A DNA stretch of 64,000 bases from Bremia lactucae (GCF_004359215.1 NC_090610.1:3870579-3934578); one strand, 5' to 3'. Shown: positions 31,549 through 43,060, counted from the first letter of the stretch. The notes: a model not told the origin generated them from the sequence alone. Numbers and translations: made by a program.

Positions 31549-34500
31549 TCAGACACAATCTTTATCCTCTTCTTTCGTAGCTGAACCAAAGCTGCCGACT
31601 GTAGAATTCTTACATGCCGTGTTCCTTTTGACAGTGGTCACTTTAGTGTATCGTGATGGAATGGTTACGAAATACTTATTCATAGCCACGCAGAAGCGTT
31701 TGCGATAATGCTTTGGATTCAGCACAGTGATCTCGCCTTCCTCTTGAATCAAACGCTTGCCGGCGTGCTCCATCATCTTCATAAAATCATATTTGTGGAT
31801 GTAGTCAATAATGCAAGCCACGAGCTCCTGTTTGTTTACGTCATAGCCAACCAGCATGGAGTAGTCAGTCGCCTGAACGGACGCCAAGAAAGTAGTATCA
31901 TTAATGATAGCAGACAGAAGCAGTGATAACGCAGACTCCTGCAAAGGCAACGGGATGCCACCCGCCAGCTCTACAAAATTGCGATCCCACAAAACGCTAT
32001 GACTATTACAATTGTCCCCTTTATAGCGTCCTTCCATCTTGCCCTTTAGGTCAAATGAAAAGTCTACATCGCGCCCATACATCAAATTCTCCATTACTAT
32101 AACGCACATCCGCACATTCTGATCGCTTACCCCACTTTGAGTGGTATTAGAAATTGAAACCTTGTATATGCCAAGCACTTTTGAAAGCATTGAAGACAAA
32201 TCATTCTCAAAAGTTTTTGCCATGTAGCAGAAATACTCGTTCGCCATACTTAAAAACATTTGCAACTCAATCTCCGGAATGGCCTTAGCGATAAAACGCT
32301 CATCACGCGTCTTTAAAAACCCGGCTCCTGATTTTCCACCGGCCGCATTCCATTGCTGGCAATTGCAAAGCGATTCCACATAGTTTCTGTCACCGCCGTA
32401 ATAGAGCTTTCGAAGCGCGTGGAATTGCATGGCGTAGTACGATTTGCAGCTAAATCGCACAGCAGACTGGAATTGATTTTCATCAACGAAGCTGTGATCG
32501 ACGTTGTTACGCGTACTAGATCGCAACATACGTAGCATGTTCCTGTTCTCATCAGATTGACCGAGACTTGTAGATGGCAAAGTCCCATTTGTTTTCAAAT
32601 CAAATGCGTAGCGACAAGCTTCTTTCCTCATATTTTCATTTATGCATTGACTGTATTCATTCGAGAAGAGAGAATATGCCACCACTGAAGTGGGCTGACT
32701 CGCGTTAACCAAAACCGTAGCTTTATCCACACCCACCGGCAAACTAGGGTGCCATTCAAGAAGGCGTTTCGGTAGCGCGAGATATCCCAATCCATCATTT
32801 TTATTCGATTGTTGCGTTAGACGAAAATTTTCCAAGACGGTCCTCGATGAAAGAGCTCCTATTGTTGAGGTAACATGACACGAAACGCCCATGACAGAGG
32901 CTGATTGCTGAAAAATTGAGGCCGCCGAAAACGGGGCAGTTTCCACCTTATAATCGGCTGGAAATGAATGGCTAGATTCTTCATAACGATCGTAGCTATC
33001 ATCCGTGTCCCATGGCTCTGATTGACGCGAAGTTGTCAATCCTTTTTGTTTTAAAGTATTGGCTACTTCATTGGCAACCTCGGACATTTCTCCAACTGGC
33101 GAGACACTTCTTGCAGCAGCCAGGCTGCGCGCAAAGCTCGCAAGGTGCTCTAAGTTTCCAGGCTCTTGGAATTTAAGGTTGACAGGTGCCATTTCAAGTA
33201 TACTGGACATGTGGGGCTCACTGTAGCGGTCGCTAGATTCAGCTTGCTGAGCCAATTGGTCATACCAAGCCTTTGGAAGCGAGCTTTTAGGGCTGCTAAC
33301 AAAACTTGCCATTGTAGGCTTCACGGTGGCCTGCACAGTTCGTGTTATTCGCAAGCTCCAACCAACCGCGTATTCATAAATTTCTCGGAAGTGAGCGTTG
33401 AATGCAAACACGTCTTGCGGTGGATTGGTCTCAATCTTTGCACCAAAGCAAGAGTACCATTGTTGGACTTCGTTTCGCAAAATTTTTAAATTTTGCTTTG
33501 CATGAAGTGGAGTTACCAAATCCGCCATGGACTCTGCAACTTTTGAAGTTGTAACGCTGTACACTTCACGAACCAAATCGCAAAGATCATGTATGGCATC
33601 GAGCTGACCTTGCAGATCAATGTGATTTTGCCACAGTGCCGGCTGCAAAGCTACATGAAGAACAGGCTCCAAAGGCTCAACATGTAGACTGACAACACGT
33701 CCACGGCGAGAAAAATAGTGGACTAATGACGCATCTCTTGATCCACTCACGCCGGCTAAATGAGGAAACCGCACGCAGTCGATGTCCATTGCCTTTCCGT
33801 AAAACATATCCTCAAGAAATTTGCCAAACGAGTAATTCCACAAGTCACTCGGAACCACCGAATATTCTGACGACAGCAGAGCAGTTACATTCTCACCACT
33901 TAAGTTGCGTGACCACATCAGTACTTCATCGGATCGTATAAGTTGCAGTACAGACTTGTAGGTAAACCCTCGGAGAAACTCAGCTGGAGGCAGTTGGTCA
34001 CTAGTATCCTTAAATTCGCTTAGATCCTTTACTCGCACAATCAAACGGCCAGTATCATGGGAGATTGACAACTTTGACGATAAGAACGCGCGCTTAAATT
34101 CAACTTTGCTGCTGGAAAAGCAGAAACTTTCAAAAAAATTGCCAACCGACATGTCATTCGAGCTATAAAAGTCAATGCACATCATCTCTGCTTTCGATGC
34201 AGTTTTGCCTTCTAAAATGCTCCAGCAGGTAGAAAACAAAATACGGTCCCTGAGAGATTTTGACGACTTTGCCCCGCATGTGCACCAATTCGTATAACGC
34301 GACTGAACAACGGTCCCAGATGTTAAACTGCCTTCTTCTGCGTCTTCTGCCCCATGAACTACACGAAGCGAGCTGATGTTGTTGAAATGTGTATTTGCCT
34401 TGCACCATTTGCACATTGCTTGCGCCTCTTTAAGAGCGGCTCGCATCGATAGAGAGTTCGATTTGAGTGAAATGTACAAGGAAGTTGATGATTTTGCAAA

Positions 34501-37299
34501 CCATTCCTCGGCGACCGAGCGCTCGCAATTCTGACTTGGAGCAATATACCCGTACGCTGCTAATAAAGACCGCTGAAGCCGCATGTTGTAAGCCGCTCGA
34601 ATGATAGCAATCAAAACATTTGTTACTTCCGCAAAAATGTCAGAGTTTCCACCACGCAAACATAAAGTGCACCCCTTCGATGTAATACCTCCTTCAAACA
34701 CAATATTTTGGCGTTGAATGCGCTTTGTCTGCTGGTGTGAATAGCAGCCACCGTCTTCCACTACGTAGGTGCCGTCTACATTAGCCTTAAGGGCAATCTT
34801 CCTTGCACTCTTCGGCTCCTGGTCGCTCAACATTACATAAAATCGCTTGCAGGTACCAATGATACCAACATCCGACATTTTGTCAATATGGTCGTAAGAT
34901 GTCAGTACAGAAGCGCCCGTGCACCGAGCAATACGCTGCAAATCGAGCAATCGAACATTCTTTACAACGGAAACACTCGCTTTGAAGAGAAGCTCTTCGG
35001 CAACTCGATGGACATGGCCTTCAAACATGACAATGTCGGGATTAAGTGTTAATATCTTCTCCGTTACGATATGCATATACTCCAATTCCTGACAGGCAAC
35101 GCTTTCCAACGATGAAATTGCTTCTTTCATGCGTTGATAATCCAATGCCGAGGCGATCAGAAGAATACGCGGATTCAAAATGTCGCTTCTCATACCTTTG
35201 CGCGCCAAACTTTTATGAACGAGAACTCCATCAATAAAAAAACTATCTTGCACACGGCCTCCATCTAAACATTGAATGCGGACATACTGCATAATATCAA
35301 GCAAATCTCCATTGTCGGGATCGCATGATACTGTTAGCGCAGCTCGATGAGCAAACAAACTAATGATTTGCATCCATCTATGCTGCTCAACCATTAATAG
35401 TTGCGATACTGCCGTAGAGCTGTCTAGCAGATAAAATATTCGCTCTTCGATACGTTTTCGAGCATCTTCTGTCATTTGTTTTATGGCTGCTTCCCTTCTT
35501 AAGACTCGCTCTGCATCGTCTGACTCGTTGTGAGCATTCTTAGATAGACCTATCATAGCAAAAATTCCGGCATCTTTCAATTCTTGCTTGTCACTGCCGA
35601 ATGGATCCCGCGAAACAGCATTTCCGAATCGTGGTGAAACAAAGGACACAGACAGCGCTTTAGAACGCATAGACATCGCACTCGAGGTAGGAAATGTTCC
35701 AGCAAGTCGCGCTTGAGCATTTGACTCTGCGACAAGACGCTTGAATTCAACTTCACTCCAACGATGGTTGCTCGGGTTACATAACATTGCTTGGCTATTC
35801 AAACGCTTTAATTTTCGGCTGGCATGCTGTGCATCCTTTCCTCCCAGCAGAATCTGCGTTTCACTATATGTTCTCGGCATGTGACCAGGGCCAAGGCTCG
35901 CTTTTTGCTTATTTTCCTTGGCCAATTCATGCAAATGAGGCTGATGCACCAAATGCTGCGCGCTTGCAACAATCTGGACTTTCGGAAACATACTAAACAA
36001 CACCGGTGGTCGAGCCTTTTCGAGTGGCTCAGTCATTCGGATGTCATCGCTAACTTCGTCCTTGTCCAACGGCTCTGACTTGTCCACTTGCTTGTGATTG
36101 GACGCGTCTGACATTGTGTGTTCCATTGCTTTACCTACGTGTTGAGGCATCAGTAGTAGCGTCTGCTTAGGTGGGAAATTGGTTGGCTTCTGCATATCTT
36201 CCTCAAAATTTGCACCTGTGAGCTCCATCTGCAACCCTTCTCGTAATTGCTTATGGCACATATGGCACACTAGTTGTTTTCGCATCCTTTCGATTGATTC
36301 GTCGACTTTGTTGCCTCCAAACGATTGAGGTAATCTAGCACAGCAGTTCGCGCAAAAGATCTGCCCACACGAGCGGCAATGATGCCTTCGGCGAAAGAAT
36401 GTAAACAGCCGTTCGCACTCGTAGCATGCTTTACTAGACCTGTCAGACATCCAAAAGTGTTTAAAAGACCTAGACCTCTCCCTTCCAAGCTTCGGTGATT
36501 TGTTTTCTTCACTCTGTATAGGTTCCTGCCTCGCAATATGTTCTGTATTGTCTTGAAATTGTTTAACGCCTGGCAAATGATGACCCTGTGGTGACGGAAA
36601 TTGCGTAAGCTCAAACGGGTTGCGGTCCACGTTCATTTCGTGCTCTCTTTGTACCAAATCAATCTCAATGAACTCGCCAATATCTGGTACCTCTATCGGT
36701 AATTCCAGACTTTTAATGTCTTCCGGGCACAAAGCACGTCTGATCGTTCTCAGTACGCGCTGCAGACTGACTCCACGCATAGACTTGCCGTTAATAGCTA
36801 CCACCAAAGCCGCCGGATGAATGTCCATCGCCTCAGCGTCACTGCCAGGAAGCACAAAGTTAACGCAGGCGCGGAAGTCGCGGCGTGAGGATCCCACTAG
36901 CTGCACACCCAGCAATGCGTCCATAGAGCTAAACATGCTGCCCAAATGCTCACCAGCACGCAGCTTTGCCACTCGCAGCGTCGAGAGCTTCTCTACAAAG
37001 CGCGTGAATTGGTCCAGCGATGTGTATCCCTCAAGCCCCGCATTTCTAGTGGGACCCGCAAACGTCAAGGGTGCGCCTTTGGGCGCTGAGAAAAGAGCTA
37101 TTTCGCGACCAGAAGACGAGGATGGTATCTGACTGGCTTTCGCTGCAATTGGAGACTCTGCTGAAGGGGCGCACACGCATGTGAGCTTTCGGAAAGTCCC
37201 ACAAATCGTCGCCATCGCGCTATATACACCCTTTATGTCGTTGAATGCGCACTGCCTGCCGAAGTTGCTGCAAGGAAAATTACAATCACTCTTTTGCAT
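31549..37299 (-). CDS. PIKFYVE: FYVE-type phosphatidylinositol 3-phosphate 5-kinase (Fab1/PIKfyve family)
   Basis: One uninterrupted frame of 1916 codons. The enzyme makes PI(3,5)P2 on endosomes and vacuoles. Domains by eye: a PDZ-like module at about residues 128-200 (LLGVQLVGSSRR, SDAEAMDIHPAALVVAINGK); a FYVE finger at about 283-352 with WMSD, RRRHHCRSCGQIFCANCCAR and CHMCHKQ, which binds PI3P; a TCP1/Cpn60-like segment at about 640-860 (DGVLVHKSLARKGM, NPRILLIASALDYQ, VTEKILTLNPDIVMFEGHVH); and a C-terminal PIP-kinase domain at about 1600-1890 with FIAKAIPEIE, MENLMYG, FSFDLKGKMEGRYKG, DYSMLVGYD and CIIDYIHKYDF. The key Lys, DLKG and IIDY residues are present. The DEP domain of animal homologues was not seen. 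The start is the first ATG of the frame; a later Met at about residue 29 is also possible. Single exon, as is common in oomycetes. Confidence 0.93.
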   Translation of the reverse strand: MQKSDCNFPCSNFGRQCAFNDIKGVYSAMATICGTFRKLTCVCAPSAESPIAAKASQIPSSSSGREIALFSAPKGAPLTFAGPTRNAGLEGYTSLDQFTRFVEKLSTLRVAKLRAGEHLGSMFSSMDALLGVQLVGSSRRDFRACVNFVLPGSDAEAMDIHPAALVVAINGKSMRGVSLQRVLRTIRRALCPEDIKSLELPIEVPDIGEFIEIDLVQREHEMNVDRNPFELTQFPSPQGHHLPGVKQFQDNTEHIARQEPIQSEENKSPKLGRERSRSFKHFWMSDRSSKACYECERLFTFFRRRHHCRSCGQIFCANCCARLPQSFGGNKVDESIERMRKQLVCHMCHKQLREGLQMELTGANFEEDMQKPTNFPPKQTLLLMPQHVGKAMEHTMSDASNHKQVDKSEPLDKDEVSDDIRMTEPLEKARPPVLFSMFPKVQIVASAQHLVHQPHLHELAKENKQKASLGPGHMPRTYSETQILLGGKDAQHASRKLKRLNSQAMLCNPSNHRWSEVEFKRLVAESNAQARLAGTFPTSSAMSMRSKALSVSFVSPRFGNAVSRDPFGSDKQELKDAGIFAMIGLSKNAHNESDDAERVLRREAAIKQMTEDARKRIEERIFYLLDSSTAVSQLLMVEQHRWMQIISLFAHRAALTVSCDPDNGDLLDIMQYVRIQCLDGGRVQDSFFIDGVLVHKSLARKGMRSDILNPRILLIASALDYQRMKEAISSLESVACQELEYMHIVTEKILTLNPDIVMFEGHVHRVAEELLFKASVSVVKNVRLLDLQRIARCTGASVLTSYDHIDKMSDVGIIGTCKRFYVMLSDQEPKSARKIALKANVDGTYVVEDGGCYSHQQTKRIQRQNIVFEGGITSKGCTLCLRGGNSDIFAEVTNVLIAIIRAAYNMRLQRSLLAAYGYIAPSQNCERSVAEEWFAKSSTSLYISLKSNSLSMRAALKEAQAMCKWCKANTHFNNISSLRVVHGAEDAEEGSLTSGTVVQSRYTNWCTCGAKSSKSLRDRILFSTCWSILEGKTASKAEMMCIDFYSSNDMSVGNFFESFCFSSSKVEFKRAFLSSKLSISHDTGRLIVRVKDLSEFKDTSDQLPPAEFLRGFTYKSVLQLIRSDEVLMWSRNLSGENVTALLSSEYSVVPSDLWNYSFGKFLEDMFYGKAMDIDCVRFPHLAGVSGSRDASLVHYFSRRGRVVSLHVEPLEPVLHVALQPALWQNHIDLQGQLDAIHDLCDLVREVYSVTTSKVAESMADLVTPLHAKQNLKILRNEVQQWYSCFGAKIETNPPQDVFAFNAHFREIYEYAVGWSLRITRTVQATVKPTMASFVSSPKSSLPKAWYDQLAQQAESSDRYSEPHMSSILEMAPVNLKFQEPGNLEHLASFARSLAAARSVSPVGEMSEVANEVANTLKQKGLTTSRQSEPWDTDDSYDRYEESSHSFPADYKVETAPFSAASIFQQSASVMGVSCHVTSTIGALSSRTVLENFRLTQQSNKNDGLGYLALPKRLLEWHPSLPVGVDKATVLVNASQPTSVVAYSLFSNEYSQCINENMRKEACRYAFDLKTNGTLPSTSLGQSDENRNMLRMLRSSTRNNVDHSFVDENQFQSAVRFSCKSYYAMQFHALRKLYYGGDRNYVESLCNCQQWNAAGGKSGAGFLKTRDERFIAKAIPEIELQMFLSMANEYFCYMAKTFENDLSSMLSKVLGIYKVSISNTTQSGVSDQNVRMCVIVMENLMYGRDVDFSFDLKGKMEGRYKGDNCNSHSVLWDRNFVELAGGIPLPLQESALSLLLSAIINDTTFLASVQATDYSMLVGYDVNKQELVACIIDYIHKYDFMKMMEHAGKRLIQEEGEITVLNPKHYRKRFCVAMNKYFVTIPSRYTKVTTVKRNTACKNSTVGSFGSATKEEDKDCV

Positions 37300-37514
37300 C
37301 CATGTGAAATTTTAAATAGGTAAACTACACCATAGAAAACGCTGGTAGACACGTCAGTCAATAAATTGACGATATCGTCAGTCCTGTGAAACAGATTTGA
37401 TGGCTGAGATCGTCCAAAATTTATATATCAAGCGGTGTGATTCTGCACTTATTATATTTAGCTGCACTGCTGTACCAAACAGTCATTAGTTACATGTAGT
37501 CATCCCGTATTATT

Positions 37515-38270
37515 TTATCTTAAAGAGCCAATGATCTGAGCAACGTAGTCATAAACTTTCCAGACGAACGTTTCATCTAAGATGCGGTACTCGACCACAA
37601 ATGCGAGTAGGCGTTGCCAGCTTGCAGTGAGCAATTCGCTTACTTCTAACACCACAAATGTGCGGTAGTACCGCTGGTATAGGAAAATAAACACGCGTAT
37701 GAGTCCGTTGTAGAGGCTGCGCACGTTTGCAAATTGCGCCAAGAGGTTGCTGCCTTCGCTGTCTATACGTCGATTGTCGATTGCGCGTAGAACATTACGC
37801 AATCGTCGCATGAGCTCGTTCACGGCACGGCCTTCCGCAGTGGGTGCTGTGATGTCTGAAAGCATGTCGTACATAATGGAAACTTCACTAAAGAAGTCCG
37901 CGGCCATTTCTTCAGCCACAGTCGCGGCTTCCGATGGTGGTACGTTTGAAGGGTCCACAAAAAAATCGGCGAATTTCATCAGCGTTGCGGGCGGCGACAT
38001 GGCCGGCGATGTCGGAGTGGTCGATTTTTGATGGCCGACTGCACCTCCTCCGTAGATGCAAGTATTGGTGTTGCTAGTAGCTTCGTATTGATTGCTTTCG
38101 AGTGCAACGTTCGACTTGTTCAGGAATGATCCGTCACGGAGACGCTTTTGCAACATCGCAAGATTATGGTTGGGCCTGCAGAAGGCGACACTGCGGCCGG
38201 TAACAGAGGAAAAGCTTGTGGATCGCTCACGTTTCATGCTAAGGGCATTATCTATTTGTGTGCTCCGCAT
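37515..38270 (-). CDS. helical protein of unknown function (251 aa)
   Basis: A clean single-exon frame just upstream of the kinase gene on the same strand, 215 bp away. The N-terminal half is Ser/Asn/Thr-rich and likely disordered. From about residue 95 it is predicted helical by pattern (FADFFVDPSNVPPSEAATVA, MRRLRNVLRAIDNRRI, VRSLYNGLIRVFIFLYQRYY, LLAFVVEYRILDETFVWKVY) with aromatic clusters but no convincing membrane span. No transposon motifs, so a host gene is likely. Function not recognised. Confidence 0.65.
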   Translation of the reverse strand: MRSTQIDNALSMKRERSTSFSSVTGRSVAFCRPNHNLAMLQKRLRDGSFLNKSNVALESNQYEATSNTNTCIYGGGAVGHQKSTTPTSPAMSPPATLMKFADFFVDPSNVPPSEAATVAEEMAADFFSEVSIMYDMLSDITAPTAEGRAVNELMRRLRNVLRAIDNRRIDSEGSNLLAQFANVRSLYNGLIRVFIFLYQRYYRTFVVLEVSELLTASWQRLLAFVVEYRILDETFVWKVYDYVAQIIGSLR

Positions 38271-39339
38271 TGATCAACCTCTTTCCTTTTTTGTCACTTC
38301 AAAGAAAGACGGTGGGAGGTACTGTACGTTGCGACGTGGCACGATGCACACAGATTTGAAAGATTATAGTCTTTGCAGAAAAATTGAGTTGACGTGCATA
38401 GAGTGAAAACATATTCTGCAAATTTCCGACTTCTGTACTCAATGCAACAGAATCCCCGAGGAAACTACAGTATTGTATTGGCTTTGTCGCTGGGTGACAG
38501 TGGTCCGCTTCCTTTTTTGAAATTTTGCGGTACAATGACGGTACCGAAATGACACGTGGGCGTCTGTTCAGCGATTGAAGGAGTTTTTAGTTGCGCAAAA
38601 TTATAATTCAGCGGATTAAAAGCTAAATACGCTAATTTGCTAAATAAAGCGAATGTGTAACCATATCAAGTCCCTGATTACTACAGGCTTTATTAAATTA
38701 ATATATTGGGTTGCAATGTTCAGTTGAATACTGTTAATGCACCTGCGTGTGTGAGTCTTCCTGAAGGATCAACGCAAAATTTAAAAAGATGGATCTTTCA
38801 GAATTATACATAAGTGATGATGACCGACTTTTCGGCATTGATGGGCTCAATAATTGAGCCAATCAAAGAGCAATTGGGCTGTCCAGGTCTCGCCCTTAAA
38901 GGTAGTTGCTCGAATCAAATATCTCATCGTTGAACCGGCTTCACGTTCGACGCGACGTGCGCCGAGCACATTGGCAAGAGTCACTCATCACTTCTTGTTT
39001 TAGCAATGAAGATGGCTTCGAGCAAACAAAAATCTTGATTGCTTTGATTCGTAGTGGTTTGCCATAGCATGGACCTACTGAGTCGGATTCGACCTGGTCA
39101 GAAAATTCTGCTAATCCTATCCAGCCGAAGTCCTTAAACACCTAATACTTATTTGCCTAAAGGTACCAGTAATATAAAGTTTAGCCTTTACAAATTCTAT
39201 TTACCGCGGACAACAAAAATAACAAGAATCGAAGGATCTTAGATACGTACCTTTACATAAATATTATTCCAACAAAAGATATAAATATATTTTCCTATGA
39301 GAGGCAATAAATGAAGAAGTGCAAAATTATTATCGTTTA
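38271..39339. other. spacer, no gene seen
   Basis: Upstream region of the 251-aa gene. AT-rich with only short frames (38299-38535, 38941-39141) that match nothing recognised. Confidence 0.5.
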
Positions 39340-39560
39340 TTAAGTTTGATCGAATAATATTTATATTACCAAATTTGGTAATATTGACGCAATACGACAC
39401 TAGTTCTATCGATTAGTTGATTTAAGTTTAAAGTAGCACCGCTAATTGTTACAAGACACGATTAGGCGTCGCGAAAAGAGGCGCATTGCATAGTCAATTG
39501 TTGATATATTACAGCTACGCAGATAGAATATTGTTATGAAAGAACGTAATATATTAATGA
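39340..39560 (+). repeat. LTR fragment related to family B, plus orientation
   Basis: ACCAAATTTGGTAATATTGACGC at 39369-39391 and the ACAAGACACGATT block at about 39450 match the reverse complement of the family B LTR at 20830-20965. The right end is replaced by the family C LTR at 39561. Confidence 0.6.
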
Positions 39561-39869
39561 AGTGTAGCGGAGCTACCTCGCTTTTAAAGTCAAAGAAAGA
39601 CTTTTAGACTCAAAGAGTCTCTAAGTTCTAAAGAACTAATGGGTTTAACAACTCAGGGAGTCGTACAAGCTTTTTAGGCTTAATGAATCCTTGTTCAAGG
39701 GATTCAGGGGTTCGTAGAACCAAGTGGCAACTCTGGTGACCCGGCGAGGACGCCGGAGCAAATCGCTGCTCGCGACGCTCTTCATGAGCGATACCTTACG
39801 CCAAAGGTAATGACGCGAGATCAGTATTTGATGCGTTTACGTGATTAAGCCCGTGGGGCTTCGGTGATT

Positions 39870-40440
39870 TCAATGAGAAAATTCCGATGTTTCCAAATGA
39901 AGCAAGAAGTGAAAACGAAGTGTCATTTGAGAACTGGGACCATCGAACCTGCCGCCTTCTTCTGAGCTGGGCTCAGAATTAATGTTTTCAACATGAAAGT
40001 TTATTAACTCAGACATTTTAATGTCTGAAACACTGACAGACTCAGTCAATGATTCGCGCCAATTGCGCTTTTGTTGCCTAGCGAAGGAGGGTTCATGACT
40101 CTCCAAAACTTTGGTAGGAACATTGCGCGTGACGCCTAAGGTCTTAGAACTCCAATCTATCCATGGCTCAGGACGTTCAAGCAAGGCCATACCAAAGATG
40201 AGATCATATATCGAATCCAAATAAAGGGACGACACAACTTTCTATACTAGCAATAGTCCAGAAAACTTTATGCTTGAGTTCAATGGAACTTTTGGAACAG
40301 TGACACGAGTCCCAGTCGCTAAGCGAACAGTGATTGTATCACTTTCATCTTTCATGCGCTTTAAGCGCCTCAAACTATTTTTGATTTCCCTCAAGGCAAA
40401 GACGTCGAATATAATTGCAAGACGCTCCTGGGTCAAATAA
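39870..40440 (-). pseudogene. aspartic protease of the deleted family C element
   Basis: Reads SDTITVRLATGTRVTVPKVP (40436-40242) and YDLIFGMALLERPEPWIDW ... SHEPSFARQQKRNWRESL (40235-39870), homologous to 25560-25930. The D-S-G-A-S region just upstream (about 40440-40460) is broken by a frameshift. Confidence 0.75.
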
Positions 40441-40559
40441 AATTGACCATGGCTTAATAAAGCCCTTCACAGTCGCTTGAGCGACTAACAAGTCAGGCTT
40501 GTACTCACGCCTCGTGCCATTGCGCATCGAGCTTTTGGGGCTAGGTCCTGTTTACTCTC

Positions 40560-41637
40560 ACCTCTTAGAGGTTCAACAGAGCCTAGGTCTTCCCCAGTAG
40601 GGCACTTCACCTAATGGGTATCGACGTTCTTCGGCACCGTGCCTGATTTCTAGTATTCATCGGAATTGGTGCTCTTTCGAGCTTTACGCGTATTTCTTAG
40701 GGGACAGACCGGATGTAAATGTTTCGTGTTTCCGCACATATAACATCTACGGATGTCCTTATGATGTTCCACAGCTTGAAGAGCCTCCTCTCCTTCCTCA
40801 ACGAGGCTTAGACCCATGGGTTCCGGTCTATTTGACGGTGTCCATGTGCTCGAAGAGCTTGTTCGGTAAACAGGCGTGCAAACACGAGCAGACTTAATCC
40901 GAACTCAGCGCGTAGCGCTATGGCAACTGCCTCTTCGAAAGTAGCAGGATAAGATCAGAATAATTATTTCCGGGCAACGTCCTCATTGAGACCCCATAAA
41001 TATTGTTACGACAATTGCTTCTTTCACCGGGTTTTGATGCATAGATGCAATGAGAGTTCTCAACTCCTGGACAGTCATCTAGGGTTCGTTTACCCTGTCG
41101 TGTCGCTAGGAGCCGTGCTCGCATACGAAAAGCCTAATCAGGCGGTGCAAACATACTATTCATTTGCTGTTTCAGCGAATCTCATGTGGGAAAAGCGTCG
41201 TTTATGAAGGTGCTGCACGATAGTGCCCACTCCATGGCTCTACCTCCCAATTTGGAAATGGCCATAGCCACCTTTTGCCGTTCTTTAAAAAACACGGCGG
41301 AGTCAGGGGACATCTCCATTAGCTTAATCCAAAAAGGAGATTTTTTTCCCTCCATTCTCTCAAATGTCTTTACATTGACAGCTACACGGCGAGCCTTCGG
41401 CTCTGAATCAGGTACAGAGATGTAACGGGTTGGCATCGATGCCGCAAGGTGATCTTGTACCTGGCCGATCAAGGAGGATTCATATCGCAGGAAGCCTTCA
41501 AGTCTTGCATGCAGAACCTCTGGTCCCTGGGAAATAATGAACTTCACATGTCCAAGCCCAAATAAAGTTTTGAGCTTGTCATAAGCTGTGCGTTGCGCCT
41601 CTGAAAGTTCTTGAATCTCTTCCATGTCAGTGAGAAA
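40560..41637 (-). pseudogene. Gag of the deleted family C element
   Basis: The N-terminal frame (41625-41182) reads MEEIQELSEAQRTAYDKLKT, GPEVLHARLEGFLRYESSLI, YISVPDSEPKARRVAVNVKT and KVAMAISKLGGRAMEWALSC. The capsid end MRARLLATRQGKRTLDD (41124-40918) is in another frame, and a knuckle remnant with CYMCG-like codons is near 40740. It keeps about 30 residues near the N-terminus that are lacking or scrambled in the copy at 24377. Confidence 0.8.
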
Positions 41638-41799
41638 TTAGTCTTGTAAAGACTCATACGTAGATTGACTACGAGTGCTACCAGGTGAAGCGGAGCTCCC
41701 TCGCTCCTGAAATTAGAGGAATACTTATAGATGCAGAGCATCTCTTAGTTTTATAGAACAAATCGGTTTAACACATCAGGGAGTCGTACAAGCTATTTA

Positions 41800-42238
41800 T
41801 GAAACGGGGTGTATCGTTAAATAAAATTAACACTTAAAGGTTGTTAGTTAATATATTATCTAATAGGTAGATAATATTTGGAGAATTTTACTTTGCATAG
41901 TAAATATTATAAAAGCTTATCCATTGGTAGATGTACGCCATTATATCTACTTTCTGCGCGGTCCAGTCAGCGCTGGACTCGCGTAATGAGAGAGAGAGAT
42001 AAGATTTTATTACATGTTTTGTATTAGTTTATAATAAAGTCAGTATTTAATAGATAGAAACAGAAGAAAAATTAATTGTACAAATACAATTTTATAAACC
42101 CTCTTAAAAGGAAGTGTTTATAGAGAGTCTCTCTCTGCACGTACTAGTGTACGTGAAGTGACGTGACGCACCACTCGCACTGAAGCAGAGCGAAGCAGAC
42201 TTGTACTGAAGCAGTACAAGTCGTAGTGCCCCGTTACA
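41800..42238 (+). repeat. family A 5' LTR (439 bp)
   Basis: TGAAACGGGG start, CCCCGTTACA end, followed by the primer binding site CCTGGTAGCACTTTGTAGTC at 42239. Confidence 0.9.
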
Positions 42239-42289
42239 CCTGGTAGCACTTTGTAGTCCGTCCAAGGACCTCGGTTCCATCATTTAACA

Positions 42290-43060
42290 TGGACTTATTA
42301 GATGGTAATGGAAATACGCTCACGTTTCGCGTGGTCGCTACTCCTTTCTAAGTGACATAGAAAGGGGTGCGGTCGAACGAATGAGTTGTCCTTGCTATCC
42401 AATTTGGACAGAGATACCCTCCATACCGCCATCGCCAAGCTCATAAAACATGAACTTGAGGAGGCGAAGGAGATGGTAGCCTTGATTGATCAGGAAGGCT
42501 CATAACAGGTAGAATTGTTGAGGTTACAACAGGTTGATCTGCCGAGGTTACAACAGGTAGAACTGCTGAGGTTACAACAGGTACAGACCCTTGTACGTGG
42601 GTTGACGCACACGCATCGTCTCGAAATCTCAAAGATTGACATGTCTAAGTAAAGGAGAGTCGAAGAAGCCTCCCTCTTAAGATGATTGTCGAGTTGGACG
42701 ATGCCATAAAGCCTCGTCACATCGTCAACGAGCAAATGCAAGTCGCATTTGCTCAGTCAAATTTGGCGGGTCGTGCCAAAACTTGGACACTAGGCCTTAT
42801 GTTGCGCTACCTATATGTCTTTGGGTCGCTAGAGGCTTTTATAGCCCGGCTCAAACAGACGTCTGAATCGTATCGTCCTCCTAGACGACACGAGCTTGAT
42901 AGTCTAGAACCTAAGGACCTCTCTTCTGTCGAAAGCGATAAACCTCACTTTTTGACCAATAAGCGAATGCAGAAATGCAATCGCTGCCAAAAATTAGGAC
43001 ACTACGCTCATAAGTGTAGTGCCCTACGCCCAGTACCGAGAGATACTGAACGTAGTTATG
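42290..43060 (+). pseudogene. Gag of the family A plus element
   Basis: The N-terminus (from 42290) is broken by several stops and carries about three Leu/Gln units at 42507-42582. The frame 42682-43530 then reads VELDDAIKPRHIVNEQMQVA, GSLEAFIARLKQTSES, a jump over the capsid end, LDSLEPKDLSSVESDKPHFL and the zinc knuckle CNRCQKLGHYAHKC, complete as C-x2-C-x4-H-x4-C. A deletion has removed the central capsid part present in 3160-3450. Confidence 0.85.

Larger units (their letters stand above)
39561..41799 (-). mobile_element. internally deleted family C element, minus strand
   Basis: Right to left: truncated 5' LTR (about 41690-41799), gag, zinc knuckle, protease, then directly a 3' LTR piece at 39561-39740; RT, RNase H and integrase are absent. 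The right LTR is broken at 41800 by the insertion of a family A element. Between 39741 and 39846 the plus strand reads a 35-residue frame PARTPEQIAARDALHERYLT of unknown source. Confidence 0.8.
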
